A stretch of DNA of 64,000 nt from Rufibacter glacialis (GTDB lineage Bacteria > Bacteroidota > Bacteroidia > Cytophagales > Hymenobacteraceae): positions 525,677 through 589,676 of the forward strand of contig NZ_VKKZ01000010.1 of the NCBI RefSeq assembly GCF_008271745.1. Direction: 5' to 3'. The translations under genes and the position numbers were made by a program. Positions 43,029 through 51,196 of the stretch are shown piece after piece. Within the stretch, counting starts at the first letter, position 1, and every line of letters starts with the position of its first letter. Below the pieces are notes generated by a model, which saw nothing but the letters and a program-made list of their open reading frames with translations, did not search any database and was not told where the DNA came from.

Positions 43029-43539
43029 AGGCGGGTACAGTTTTAGGTAAAGTGCTGCAATGATACTAGGCGCCGCGGGTAGTGCAAAAAAGAAATGTTT
43101 TTCCGCGGTTTTTGTATAAACGGCCAAAAAACGCATTCGGCTGTCTCTGTTGCCCTGAACCCGGGCAAAACCCGGGAAAGACCTACTGCCCCCGGTTCTT
43201 CCTTCTCTTAACTCTGGTATATTTTTAATAGGTCATCAGGCTTTTTGATGTAATTTTGCCGCGGCTTTCCTGACCTGTGGCCAGAACCAACCTTCTATCT
43301 CCGGCTTTTAGGGCCCGAGTTGGTTTAGGGGCTGTTTTTCTGAAACATACCGTAAAACAGGGCCGGCAGAAACTACCCTTAGTAGCGGACCTGCCTGTTT
43401 TATTCTGCTCTGTTTCAAATGAAGCACCCCGGAAGCCGTTACAAAAGAGTGCCTTTAAAGGCCACCTGGGGCAGAGGAACCCTGGCGGCAGGCTTTTCCT
43501 GAGAAGGGGCAAGCCTCAGAAGCAAAACAAAGACCGTAG
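43029..43539. other. Gene-free divergent region between rdgB and the mla operon
   Basis: 511 bp with promoters for both sides, not placed. It contains one clear interspersed hairpin element at 43321-43364. Short frames in it show no family pattern and are rejected as genes. Confidence 0.6.
43321..43364. repeat. Interspersed hairpin element
   Basis: TGGTTTAGGGGCTG, core TTTTTCTGAAACA, right arm ACCGTAAAACAGGGCC. Confidence 0.55.
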
Positions 43540-44352
43540 ATGAAGTTTCATACGAATGATGAAAAGCCGGTAAGACGGCCCCGGGCGCACGTTCTCTCCA
43601 GGAAAATGGACCGCGTGTTCACCGAACTGTATTCCATAGCTTCGTTTATTGGCCGTTTTTTCAAAGAGGTCTTCTTGCCGCCCTATGAGTTCAAGGAGAT
43701 CATCAGGCAGTGCTTTGAGATAGGGGTGAAGTCCTTGCCGCTCATCTCGCTCACGGGCTTTATCATAGGAATCGTGTTCATGAACCAGTCTCGGCCGTCG
43801 CTGGCCGAGTTTGGGGCCACGTCCTGGCTGCCTTCTCTGGTGTCATTGGCTATTGTGCGGGCGCTGGCGCCCCTGGTGACCGCGTTGATAGGGGCGGGCC
43901 GCATTGGGTCCATGATAGGGGCCGAGTTGGGTTCCATGAAAGTGACCGAGCAGATTGAGGCCATGGAGGTCTCTGCCACCAACCCTTTCAAATTCCTGGT
44001 GGTAAGCCGGGTGCTGGCCACCACGTTCATGATTCCGGCGCTGATGATGTACACCATGCTGGTGGCGCTGTTAGGGGCTTTCCTGAACGTGAACGCGAAT
44101 GAAGGCACCAGTTTTACCACGTATTTCACCCAGGTGTTTGACGCCATCACCTTCCTGGATATCTTCTCGTCGGTGATCAAATCCGCTTTATTCGGGTTCA
44201 CCATTGGCGTGGTAGGCTGTTATAAAGGGTATCATTCTTCCAAAGGCACCGAAGGCGTAGGCAAGGCGGCCAATTCTTCCGTAGTTACGGCTATGTTCCT
44301 GGTCTTTATAGAGGAATTGCTGTCTTTGCAGATCATTACGGCCCTGCGTTAA
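43540..44352 (+). CDS. mlaE: Phospholipid-transport ABC permease MlaE
   Basis: A 270-residue membrane protein with about five segments. The MlaE family block is clear: LTGFIIGIVFMNQSRPSLAEFG, then APLVTALIGAGRIGSMIGAELGSMKVTEQIEAMEV, where the EQIEAME coupling region contacts the ATPase. First gene of mlaEFD; 19 bp separate it from mlaF. The complex moves glycerophospholipids between the membranes of the envelope. Confidence 0.95.
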   Translation: MKFHTNDEKPVRRPRAHVLSRKMDRVFTELYSIASFIGRFFKEVFLPPYEFKEIIRQCFEIGVKSLPLISLTGFIIGIVFMNQSRPSLAEFGATSWLPSLVSLAIVRALAPLVTALIGAGRIGSMIGAELGSMKVTEQIEAMEVSATNPFKFLVVSRVLATTFMIPALMMYTMLVALLGAFLNVNANEGTSFTTYFTQVFDAITFLDIFSSVIKSALFGFTIGVVGCYKGYHSSKGTEGVGKAANSSVVTAMFLVFIEELLSLQIITALR

Positions 44353-44371
44353 TCCAAAGAAGAGAAGGACC

Positions 44372-45145
44372 ATGAAGAAAACGACACCCGTCATAGACAC
44401 CGCCAACAGCGTCATCAACATCAGAGGGCTGGAAAAGTCCTTCGGGGATCTGGACGTGTTGCGGGGCGTGGACCTGGACCTGTACAAAGGCGAGAACCTG
44501 GTGGTGCTGGGCAAATCCGGCACCGGGAAATCAGTGCTGATCAAGATCATCTCCGGGCTTCTGAAGCCAGACGCCGGCCGGGTGACCGTGCTGGGGCAGG
44601 AGGTAAGCACGCTGAAAGGCCGCGACCTGGACCAGTTGCGCCTGAAAATAGGCTTCTCCTTCCAGAACAGCGCCCTCTATGACAGCATGACCATAAGAAA
44701 GAACCTGGAGTTCCCGCTGGTGCGCAACCGCCGCAACCTCACCCGGGCCGAGGTAGACAAAATGGTGGAGGTGGTGCTGGATGCCGTTGGCCTGTCACAG
44801 ACCATCAACCAGATGCCCTCAGAGCTTTCCGGAGGGCAGCGCAAACGGATAGGCATAGCCCGCACGCTCATTCTGCAGCCTGAGATCATGCTCTATGACG
44901 AGCCCACCGCCGGCCTGGACCCCATCACCTGCATTGACATCAACAACCTGATCAATGAAGTGCAGGACCGCTTCCACACGTCTTCCATCATCATCACCCA
45001 TGACCTCACCTGCGCCAAAGACGTGGGCGACCGCGTGGTCATGCTCCTGGACGGGCAGTTCCAGCGCCAAGGAACCTTTGATGAGGTCTTCAACACCCAA
45101 GATGAGCGGGTGAAATTATTCCATGATTACAATTTCATAAACTAA
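44372..45145 (+). CDS. mlaF: Phospholipid-transport ABC ATPase MlaF
   Basis: A 257-residue ABC ATPase. Walker A is GKSGTGKSVL, the Q-loop FSFQNSALYDSMT, the signature LSGGQRKRIGIA, Walker B IMLYDEPTAGLD and the H-loop IITHD. The ALYDSMT after the Q-loop is typical of MlaF. Its stop abuts the mlaD start without a gap. Confidence 0.96.
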   Translation: MKKTTPVIDTANSVINIRGLEKSFGDLDVLRGVDLDLYKGENLVVLGKSGTGKSVLIKIISGLLKPDAGRVTVLGQEVSTLKGRDLDQLRLKIGFSFQNSALYDSMTIRKNLEFPLVRNRRNLTRAEVDKMVEVVLDAVGLSQTINQMPSELSGGQRKRIGIARTLILQPEIMLYDEPTAGLDPITCIDINNLINEVQDRFHTSSIIITHDLTCAKDVGDRVVMLLDGQFQRQGTFDEVFNTQDERVKLFHDYNFIN

Positions 45146-46234
45146 ATGAGTGCAGTAGAAAATAGGCGAGCCGTTGTTGTAGGAGTCTTCGTGTTTTTGG
45201 CACTGGTGATTCTGATAGTGGGCATCTTTGTCCTGGGCGGCCAACAGAAACGTTTCACCACCACCATTCCGGTGTCGGCTGTGTTTGATGACGTGACCGG
45301 CCTCAAGGTCGGCAACCAGGTGCTTTTCTCTGGGGTGCGGGTAGGCGTGGTGAAGAGCATTGCCATTGCCGGCCCCGCGCAGGTGACCATCACCATGGAC
45401 ATTACCCAGGAAGCCCAGAAGTACATCCGGAAAGACACCAAAGCCAAGATCGGGTCTGAGAGCATGATCGGGAACAAGGCCATTGTGCTCTACGGCGGAA
45501 GCCCCCAAATGCCTTCCATAGAGGCCGGTGACCGCCTAACTACAGACGGCCAGCTCAGCACCGAAGCCATGTTGGAGACCCTGCAACAGAACAACAAGAA
45601 CCTGCTGGCCATCACCAATGACTTCAAGGGCCTGAGCAACAGCCTGGCCAAAGGCGAAGGCCTGGCCGGTGCCCTGCTCACCGACGACGAGCTGGCCAAG
45701 AACTTCCAGGCCATTCTGGCCAACCTGCAAAAGACCTCGGCTACCAGCGTACGGGCGTCGCAAGCCCTGGCCCAGTTCTCCAACAAGCTCAACACCCAGG
45801 GCGGCCTGGCCGATGACCTCCTCACCGACACCGTCACCTTTAACCGGCTGCGTGCCACCATGACCCAACTGGAGCAGGTCATGGCCACTACGAACCAAAT
45901 CACCACCAAACTGAGCACCACCACTGACAAGCTGGGTTCCAACAACAATGCCCTGGGGGTGCTGCTCAACGACGAACAGTTTGCCCTTGACCTGCAGATG
46001 ACCATGCAGAACCTGGAGGCCGGCACCGACAAGCTGGATGCCAACATGGAAAGCCTGCAGCACAGCATCCTGCTCAACGGGTTCTTCAGAAGAAAAGCCA
46101 AGCGCGAGGCGAAGCAAAAAGAACGGGAGCTAGAACGTCAGCAACGGCTACAGAAGCTGGAGCAGAACCAGGACAAGAAGAAGCAGCCCGCCCTGGTTAA
46201 ACCCCCAATCGATACCCTGTCTCCAAGGCAGTAA
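45146..46234 (+). CDS. mlaD: MlaD family (MCE domain) protein
   Basis: A 362-residue protein: one N-terminal membrane segment (about residues 10-32), then an MCE domain (about 40-120; VFDDVTGLKVGNQVLFSGVRVGVVKSI), then a long alpha-helical region (130-310) with amphipathic repeats and a basic, Glu/Gln-rich coiled C-terminus. MCE rings form a channel for lipids between the membranes. The helical extension is longer than in E. coli MlaD and could form a needle. MlaA, MlaB and MlaC are not encoded nearby. Confidence 0.93.
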   Translation: MSAVENRRAVVVGVFVFLALVILIVGIFVLGGQQKRFTTTIPVSAVFDDVTGLKVGNQVLFSGVRVGVVKSIAIAGPAQVTITMDITQEAQKYIRKDTKAKIGSESMIGNKAIVLYGGSPQMPSIEAGDRLTTDGQLSTEAMLETLQQNNKNLLAITNDFKGLSNSLAKGEGLAGALLTDDELAKNFQAILANLQKTSATSVRASQALAQFSNKLNTQGGLADDLLTDTVTFNRLRATMTQLEQVMATTNQITTKLSTTTDKLGSNNNALGVLLNDEQFALDLQMTMQNLEAGTDKLDANMESLQHSILLNGFFRRKAKREAKQKERELERQQRLQKLEQNQDKKKQPALVKPPIDTLSPRQ

Positions 46235-46243
46235 AAGCCAATT

Positions 46244-46316
46244 ATCAAATAAGGCCGGCCCAGTTTAAGGCGTGTTTCTGTAAAACATGCCTAAAACTGG
46301 GCCGGCCTTATTTGAT
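46244..46316 (+). terminator. Terminator of the mla operon, built around the interspersed hairpin element
   Basis: The outer arms ATCAAATAAGGCCGGCCC and complement enclose AGTTTAAGGCGTG, core TTTCTGTAAAA, and CATGCCTAAAACT. Ten bases after the mlaD stop. Confidence 0.85.
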
Positions 46317-46427
46317 AGGAGCAATAGACGCTCTTTCCTTCTATTCTAAAAGGCCTGCCCTCTAAAAGGACTTTCCTTTCAAATTAAAGATGTTTCCTGG
46401 AAAGGAGGGTGGAAACAGCCGTGGCAG

Positions 46428-46460
46428 AGACCTCACAGGTCTCCAAGACCTGTGAGGTCT
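46428..46460. repeat. ACCTCACAGG-type palindrome, copy 3
   Basis: AGACCTCACAGGTCT, a 3-nt spacer, then AGACCTGTGAGGTCT: a perfect inverted repeat. Confidence 0.75.
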
Positions 46461-46564
46461 TCAGAGACAACTGGCAGGAACTAACCGTTTTCTTTGGCTA
46501 TAGGGTTTGTAAACGAAATAGTTCTAGCCAATGTGGGTTACTCCATGTCTTGTGGTGCAGTTGA

Positions 46565-46612
46565 AAACTGCAGTCAAAGTAGGTCCAAGTTGAAAACTTG
46601 AACCAGAGAGAT
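46565..46612. repeat. Tandem small AGTTGAAAACT-type hairpins
   Basis: TGCAGTTGAAAACTGCA and, about 20 nt on, CAAGTTGAAAACTTG: two short palindromes sharing the TTGAAAA centre. Confidence 0.5.
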
Positions 46613-46688
46613 TTTATGGGGTGGTATACCCGGTCATGCGTTTCCGGCTCCCCTCTACAAATCAAGCCGAAAATGGAAGAACGCCGTT

Positions 46689-46857
46689 CCTTCGCCCTCA
46701 GGGAGAAGGCTAGGATGAGGGGAGTAGGTTTCTATCTGGGGTTGCCTTTGCTATGCAATACCTGCCGGTTAAAGGACAAGCATTTCAGGATGGAATGGCT
46801 ATTGCCCTGAAACGCCCCTGCCCCCTCACCCTAGCCCTCTCCCCCAGGGAGAGGGGA
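46689..46857. repeat. REPIN-like pair of inverted REP sequences
   Basis: A diverged REP at 46689-46722 (GGGAGAAGGCTAGGATGAGG) and a better one at 46821-46857 in the opposite orientation (CCCTCACCCTAGCCCTCTCC then GGGAGAGGG). The sequence type is a well-known dispersed REP in many bacteria. Confidence 0.6.
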
Positions 46858-46981
46858 TTCCTCTTGCCACGCCTTTCCCCTGAGGCTCTCCATTATCTTG
46901 GGCTATTTCCATATCTGAATCATATGTCACGGAAGAAACTTCCAGCGCCATAGAGGTCCATGTTGAAACCCTGACACCGTA

Positions 46982-47026
46982 AGTAGTTGACCTCACAGGT
47001 TTTGAAAACCTGTGAGGTCAACTACT
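46982..47026. repeat. ACCTCACAGG-type palindrome, copy 4 (45 bp)
   Basis: AGTAGTTGACCTCACAGG, TTTTGAAAA, then the exact complement: the longest copy of this family in the window. Confidence 0.75.
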
Positions 47027-47057
47027 CAATTCCCACGTATTTCCTGTTCCAGTCTTT

Positions 47058-47272
47058 CCTTCGAGCGCCTCGCTTTTGGCCCTAGATAAACCTCTACTAA
47101 GAAAGAAGAACAGCTCAGGCCGAAAGGGCAGTGCGAGGAGGGAAGGCGGGGCCTCGCGGCCGTGAGCGCTTACCGGCAGCTATGGAAAAAGCCGTACTTG
47201 GATCAACGCCAGCAGCGGAAATGCCAGAGGAATAGCAAAAGGCATGCACAGAATTCCCTAAGCGCAAGAAAG
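47058..47272. repeat. Diverged ~200-bp direct repeat, copy A
   Basis: Shares with copy B the ordered blocks GAGCGCCT, AGGGCA, GGAAGGCGGGGCC, CGCGGCC.TGAGCGCTTA, GGATCAACGC, AGCGGAAATGCCAG, ATAGC and CATGCACA. It codes for nothing recognisable. Confidence 0.55.
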
Positions 47273-47292
47273 GGCTGAAAGAGGCAGTCTTG

Positions 47293-47316
47293 GTTGTTGG
47301 TGAGAACACCAACAAC
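47293..47316. repeat. GGTGAGAACACC-type hairpin
   Basis: GTTGTTGGTG, loop AGAA, CACCAACAAC: a perfect 10-bp stem between the two direct-repeat copies. Confidence 0.6.
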
Positions 47317-47420
47317 GGGTAACGCCAGAGCAACCCTGACACCCTGGGGAGCCAAGACCTTCCAGGTTTTGGAAATCTGGGGGGCTACCATCATTCCTTG
47401 ACGCATGGCCATTTCCAGCT

Positions 47421-47632
47421 TTTCGCTTGAGCGCCTAGCACTCGACCGCCCCTGAGCGAGAGCGAAGTGGGCGGAGTAGAGGGCACAGCGTGAGGGCGGA
47501 AGGCGGGGCCCCGCGGCCATGAGCGCTTAGCGGAAGCGATGAAACAGCAAAGTGTGTGGATCAACGCTGAAAGCGGAAATGCCAGGGGGATAGCGAAAGA
47601 CATGCACAAAGCTGCTTTAAGCGGAAGAAACC
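47421..47632. repeat. Diverged ~200-bp direct repeat, copy B
   Basis: Same orientation as copy A, about 355 bp downstream, with the same block order. The core blocks from GGAAGGCGGGGCC to CATGCACA align with few gaps. Confidence 0.55.
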
Positions 47633-47648
47633 CCTTCTCCGTAAACCG

Positions 47649-47688
47649 CCTTTTTAGGGCATTTTCCTAAAAACACTCCTAAAAACGC
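47649..47688. repeat. Interspersed hairpin element after the PRTase gene
   Basis: CCTTTTTAGGGCA, core TTTTCCTAAAAA, right arm CTCCTAAAAACG. It touches the stop of the minus-strand PRTase gene and may act as its terminator. Confidence 0.55.
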
Positions 47689-48198
47689 TTACAGCAAATA
47701 CGCATTCCATTCCTCTTCCGCCAACACCACCCTGATATGCTCCCGCAGGGTAGTTGCCAGAGAGTAACCGGTGTAGGTAGCCGAGATAGGGTAGCGGGTG
47801 TGGTGGCGGTTGACGAGCGTGGCAATCTCCAGCTTCTTGCAGTCTTTGTCTAGAAAGGCCCTGAGCGTATAAGCCAGGGTCTTGCCCGTGTTCAGCACAT
47901 CGTCTACCAGCACCACGGCAGTATTGGTCAAAGAGGGAAGAACCGGCGAGATGGCAATGTCATGGGTGAGGGGCTCGGTTTTGTGCAGGCGTACCTCCAA
48001 CAACGTCACCTCCAGCGGAGAGATAGCCCGGAGTTCCTGCGCCAGGCGTTGCGCCAGAAAATAGCCGTTCTCATGGATGCCGGCCAGGACCAGCTGCTTT
48101 TCTTCAAAGTTGTGCTCATAGATCTCAAACGCCATGCGCTTGATTTTCTGTAGGATCTGGTGGTGGTCCAGGATGCGGTTCTCTTGTGTAAAGACCAT
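47689..48198 (-). CDS. Phosphoribosyltransferase (PyrR/uracil-PRTase-like)
   Basis: A 169-residue type I PRTase. The PRPP-binding motif VVLVDDVLNTGKTLAY lies near residue 95-110, with the upstream LVLAGIHENGYFLAQRLAQEL helix typical of the fold and the RLHKTEP region of PyrR-like members. Its substrate base is not determined. A role in pyrimidine salvage or regulation is likely by resemblance. Confidence 0.87.
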   Translation of the reverse strand: MVFTQENRILDHHQILQKIKRMAFEIYEHNFEEKQLVLAGIHENGYFLAQRLAQELRAISPLEVTLLEVRLHKTEPLTHDIAISPVLPSLTNTAVVLVDDVLNTGKTLAYTLRAFLDKDCKKLEIATLVNRHHTRYPISATYTGYSLATTLREHIRVVLAEEEWNAYLL

Positions 48199-48257
48199 GG
48201 GAGGTAGCTATTTCAGGGCTAAATTACCAAATAATTCCCCAAACCAGATATCCTGCG

Positions 48258-48329
48258 TATCTTTGCAAAGTCAAACCTGAAAATATTTCTGCTAAAGGTT
48301 TTAAATGTGCGGCCAATGCCTTACTTTTG
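48258..48329 (+). promoter_or_regulatory. Candidate promoters for rpmE2
   Basis: Two TAnnTTTG -7 boxes precede the gene: TATCTTTG at 48258-48265 and TACTTTTG at 48322-48329. No good TTG is spaced upstream of either, so only the -7 match supports them. Confidence 0.35.
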
Positions 48330-48369
48330 CAGTCCTATTCCAGAAATCCGTAGTTAAAAATATAGAATA

Positions 48370-48612
48370 ATGAAAAAGGACATCCATCCTGAATACAGAG
48401 AAGTAGTTTTCCAGGACACTTCCTCAGATTTCAAATTTATCACCCGTTCTACCATGAACTCCAATGAGACCATCACCATGGAAGACGGTAAGACTTATCC
48501 GGTAGTGAAAGTAGAGGTTTCTTCTGCTTCGCACCCGTTCTACACCGGTAAAAACATCTACGTGGATACTGCCGGACGTATTGACAAGTTCAAGCAGCGT
48601 TACAAGAAATAA
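48370..48612 (+). CDS. rpmE2: 50S ribosomal protein L31, type B
   Basis: An 80-residue ribosomal protein. It starts [19 protein letters not shown] and contains [10 protein letters not shown] and [11 protein letters not shown], as in type B L31. The zinc-binding Cys residues of type A are absent, so it does not need zinc. It has its own terminator. Confidence 0.97.
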   Translation: MKKDIHPEYREVVFQDTSSDFKFITRSTMNSNETITMEDGKTYPVVKVEVSSASHPFYTGKNIYVDTAGRIDKFKQRYKK

Positions 48613-48638
48613 GCCTTATTTTAGGTTCTGCGTATAAG

Positions 48639-48670
48639 AAGTCTCCCTGAAAAATCAGGGAGACTTTTTT
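48639..48670 (+). terminator. Terminator of rpmE2
   Basis: AAGTCTCCCTGA, AAAA, TCAGGGAGACTT, then a T-tract. The next gene starts 12 bp later. Confidence 0.88.
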
Positions 48671-48681
48671 ATTTTTGTCAG

Positions 48682-49914
48682 ATGAACACTATTCTCTTTG
48701 ATGATCCGGCGCTGCGGGCCAACCTGCTGCCGCTTACGTTCACCCGGCCCGTGGCGCAGATCCGCATTGGTATTTTAACCATTGCAGAGAAATGGAGCAA
48801 ATATGCCCAGGGAGAAGTTTATTACCTGACCCAAGGCTACCTGCAAGGCAAATTCAACCAGCCTCTGGGCCCAGGTCCTCACCTTTACCTTAATGGTGCC
48901 GTGTGCCCCACCGCTCCCCTCTGGGAACAGATACAGCAACTGCCTGCGGGTGGCTCCCTGTTCTGCGAGGACCTGCTGGTTGCGCTGAACGCCGGCGAGC
49001 AGGAGCTGAGCACCATTGAAGAGGTGTACCAACTTGCGGCCTCCGGTGATAAAGCCCAGGTGGAACTGTTGCCGCACGGGGTGGTGAGGCAACTGTGGGA
49101 GATTTTCCGGTGGAACGGTCCGCAGATACGGGAAGACTTCCAACTGGTGACCCAGGGGCGCGTGAGCCAACCTATCACAGATCCCTTCACGGTAGCTTAC
49201 AACCCAGAGAATATCTTCATTGAGGAAGGTGCCCAGTTTAAAGCCGCCATCCTGAACGCGGAGAACGGCCCTATCTACATCGGCAAAAACGCCCAGGTGC
49301 AGGAAGGAACCGTGATCAGGGGACCTTTTGCCATCTGCCAGGAGAGCATCATCAACATGGGCGGCAAGATGCGCGGCGACGTGACTGTGGGGCCGTACTG
49401 CAAGGTGGGCGGCGAGATCAGCAACTGCGTGTTCTTCGGGCATTCCAACAAAGGGCATGACGGGTTCTTGGGCAATTCAGTGGTAGGGGAGTGGTGCAAC
49501 TTTGGGGCCGATTCCAACACCTCTAACCTGAAGAACAACTATTCCAAAGTACGCCTCTGGAGCCACGCCCAGGAGAAGTTCGTAGACACCGGCCTGCAGT
49601 TCTGTGGCCTGATCATGGCAGACCACGCCAAGACCGGCATCAACACCATGTTCAATACCGGTACGGTGGTGGGCGTGGGTGCCAATGTGTTCGGGGCCGG
49701 ATACCCGCCTACGTTTGTGCCATCGTTTACGTGGGGCGGCGGTACCGAGCTGCAGACCTTTCGGCTGCCCAAGTTCTATGAGGTGGTAGAGGCCGTGGTA
49801 AACCGCCGCGGCATGACCGTGACCGCCGAGGACCGCAGAATCTATGACTATATTTTTGAGGAAACCCAGCGCGGCCGCACCTGGGAAGCAGAACCATTGG
49901 GCACCACCGCCTAA
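48682..49914 (+). CDS. GlmU-like sugar nucleotidyltransferase/acetyltransferase family protein
   Basis: A 410-residue protein of a Bacteroidota family named for likeness to GlmU. Residues 1-160 form a nucleotidyltransferase-like domain (NTILFDDPALRANLLPLTFTRPVAQIRIGILT). Residues 185-395 form a left-handed beta-helix made of hexapeptide repeats (IYIGKNAQVQEGTVIRGPFAI, MRGDVTVGPYCKVGG, GEWCNFGADSNTSNLKNNY). It may help make UDP-GlcNAc or another activated sugar; the exact reaction is unproven. Confidence 0.85.
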   Translation: MNTILFDDPALRANLLPLTFTRPVAQIRIGILTIAEKWSKYAQGEVYYLTQGYLQGKFNQPLGPGPHLYLNGAVCPTAPLWEQIQQLPAGGSLFCEDLLVALNAGEQELSTIEEVYQLAASGDKAQVELLPHGVVRQLWEIFRWNGPQIREDFQLVTQGRVSQPITDPFTVAYNPENIFIEEGAQFKAAILNAENGPIYIGKNAQVQEGTVIRGPFAICQESIINMGGKMRGDVTVGPYCKVGGEISNCVFFGHSNKGHDGFLGNSVVGEWCNFGADSNTSNLKNNYSKVRLWSHAQEKFVDTGLQFCGLIMADHAKTGINTMFNTGTVVGVGANVFGAGYPPTFVPSFTWGGGTELQTFRLPKFYEVVEAVVNRRGMTVTAEDRRIYDYIFEETQRGRTWEAEPLGTTA

Positions 49915-49946
49915 GAGGGCAAGCCAGGTGCCGCCCAGTGACGGCT

Positions 49947-49984
49947 GGCTTTTGCGCTATTTTCTGAAAAGTAGGGTAAAAACC
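49947..49984. repeat. Interspersed hairpin element
   Basis: GGCTTTTGCGCTA, core TTTTCTGAAAAG, right arm TAGGGTAAAAACC; between the GlmU-like gene and holB. Confidence 0.5.
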
Positions 49985-50065
49985 ATCCATCAGGGCTATC
50001 TTTACAGACAAATGGCGGGGAGACAGATTCCTCTGCCTTCGTTTCTTTAACAGTAATCGTTTTTC

Positions 50066-51187
50066 GTGCAGTTTTCCCAGATTTACGGCCACCAGGAAAC
50101 CAAGCGACTGCTGCTGAACTCGGTGGCAGCGCAGCATGTGGCCCATGCGCAGCTGTTCCTGGGCGCAGACGGAAGCGCCAACCTGGCGCTGGCGCTGGCT
50201 TACGCGCAGTACCTGAACTGCGAAGACCCCCAACCCCGGGATTCCTGCGGCGTGTGCCCCAGCTGCAACAAGATCAGCAAGCGCATCCACCCAGACCTGA
50301 ACTTTGTGATGCCGGTGACCAAGGTGAAAGACCAGGACGCCCTGAGCAAGAACTTTGTGACCCAATGGCGCGCTTTCCTCAGTGACAGCCCCTACCAGAC
50401 CCTCAATGACTGGATGCAGTTCATTGGCGCCGAGAACAAGCAAGGCACTATTCCGGTGGGCGAGAGCCGCGAGCTGGTGCGCATGACCTCACTCAAAGCC
50501 TTTGAGGCCAAATACAAGGTGATCGTGATCTGGTTGCCGGAGCTCATGAACGCCAGTGCCGCCAACGCCTTGCTGAAACTCCTGGAAGAGCCGCCGGCCG
50601 CCACGGTTTTCCTGCTGGTGAGCAACGCCATAGACAAGATCATGCCTACCATCCTGTCCAGAACCCAGCTGGTGAAAGTACGCGCTTTTACCGACGAGGA
50701 AGTAATCCAGTACCTGCTGGAGCAACAAGGCACCGAGCGGGAGCGGGCTTACCAGGTGGTGCAGCTAGCCGATGGCAACCTGCAGGCCGCCCGGGTGCTG
50801 AGCCAGGAAATGACCTCAGATTACTTTACGTTCTTCCTGAGCTGGATGCGCCTGTGCTACAACCATAAATTTGACGGGGTGCTGGAGCAGAGCGAGGATT
50901 TTCAGAAGCTGGGCCGCGAGAACCAGAAGAACTTCCTGCAATTTGCCTTGGGCCTGCTCAGAAAAGTGCTCCTGTATGGCGTAGACAGCAAACTGATCGC
51001 GTTCTTGCCGCCCCCGGAGCTGGACTTCGTGCAGAAGTTCGCCAAACTCATCCACCAGGGCAACGGGGCACAACTCACCCAGGAACTCAATGACGCGCAC
51101 TACCACATTGAACGGAACGCACACCCTAAAATCACTTTTTTAAATACCTCCATTCAAATTGCCCAGCTCATCAGGCCAGTGGCATAA
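50066..51187 (+). CDS. holB: DNA polymerase III subunit delta'
   Basis: A 373-residue clamp-loader subunit, starting with GTG. The N-terminus FSQIYGHQETKRLLLNSV is typical. The P-loop is degenerate (GADGSANLALALA), so it should not bind ATP, as in other delta' proteins. The zinc module has four Cys (C-7-C-xx-C-xx-C around DSCGVCPSCNK), and the ILSRTQLVKVR segment replaces the SRC motif. The hemC start lies 9 bp after its stop, so the two form an operon. Confidence 0.94.
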   Translation: MQFSQIYGHQETKRLLLNSVAAQHVAHAQLFLGADGSANLALALAYAQYLNCEDPQPRDSCGVCPSCNKISKRIHPDLNFVMPVTKVKDQDALSKNFVTQWRAFLSDSPYQTLNDWMQFIGAENKQGTIPVGESRELVRMTSLKAFEAKYKVIVIWLPELMNASAANALLKLLEEPPAATVFLLVSNAIDKIMPTILSRTQLVKVRAFTDEEVIQYLLEQQGTERERAYQVVQLADGNLQAARVLSQEMTSDYFTFFLSWMRLCYNHKFDGVLEQSEDFQKLGRENQKNFLQFALGLLRKVLLYGVDSKLIAFLPPPELDFVQKFAKLIHQGNGAQLTQELNDAHYHIERNAHPKITFLNTSIQIAQLIRPVA

Positions 51188-51196
51188 AGAAAGAAC

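Noticed and set aside
43225..43543. Short frames on both strands upstream of mlaE
   Set aside because: Both pass through the hairpin element; no family pattern or conserved start.
46598..46953. Short frames in the repeat island
   Set aside because: They pass through REP-type repeats and have no protein-like composition.
47115..47609. Minus-strand frames over the direct repeats
   Set aside because: The two copies give similar residue strings only with frameshifts; they are better explained as a nucleotide repeat.
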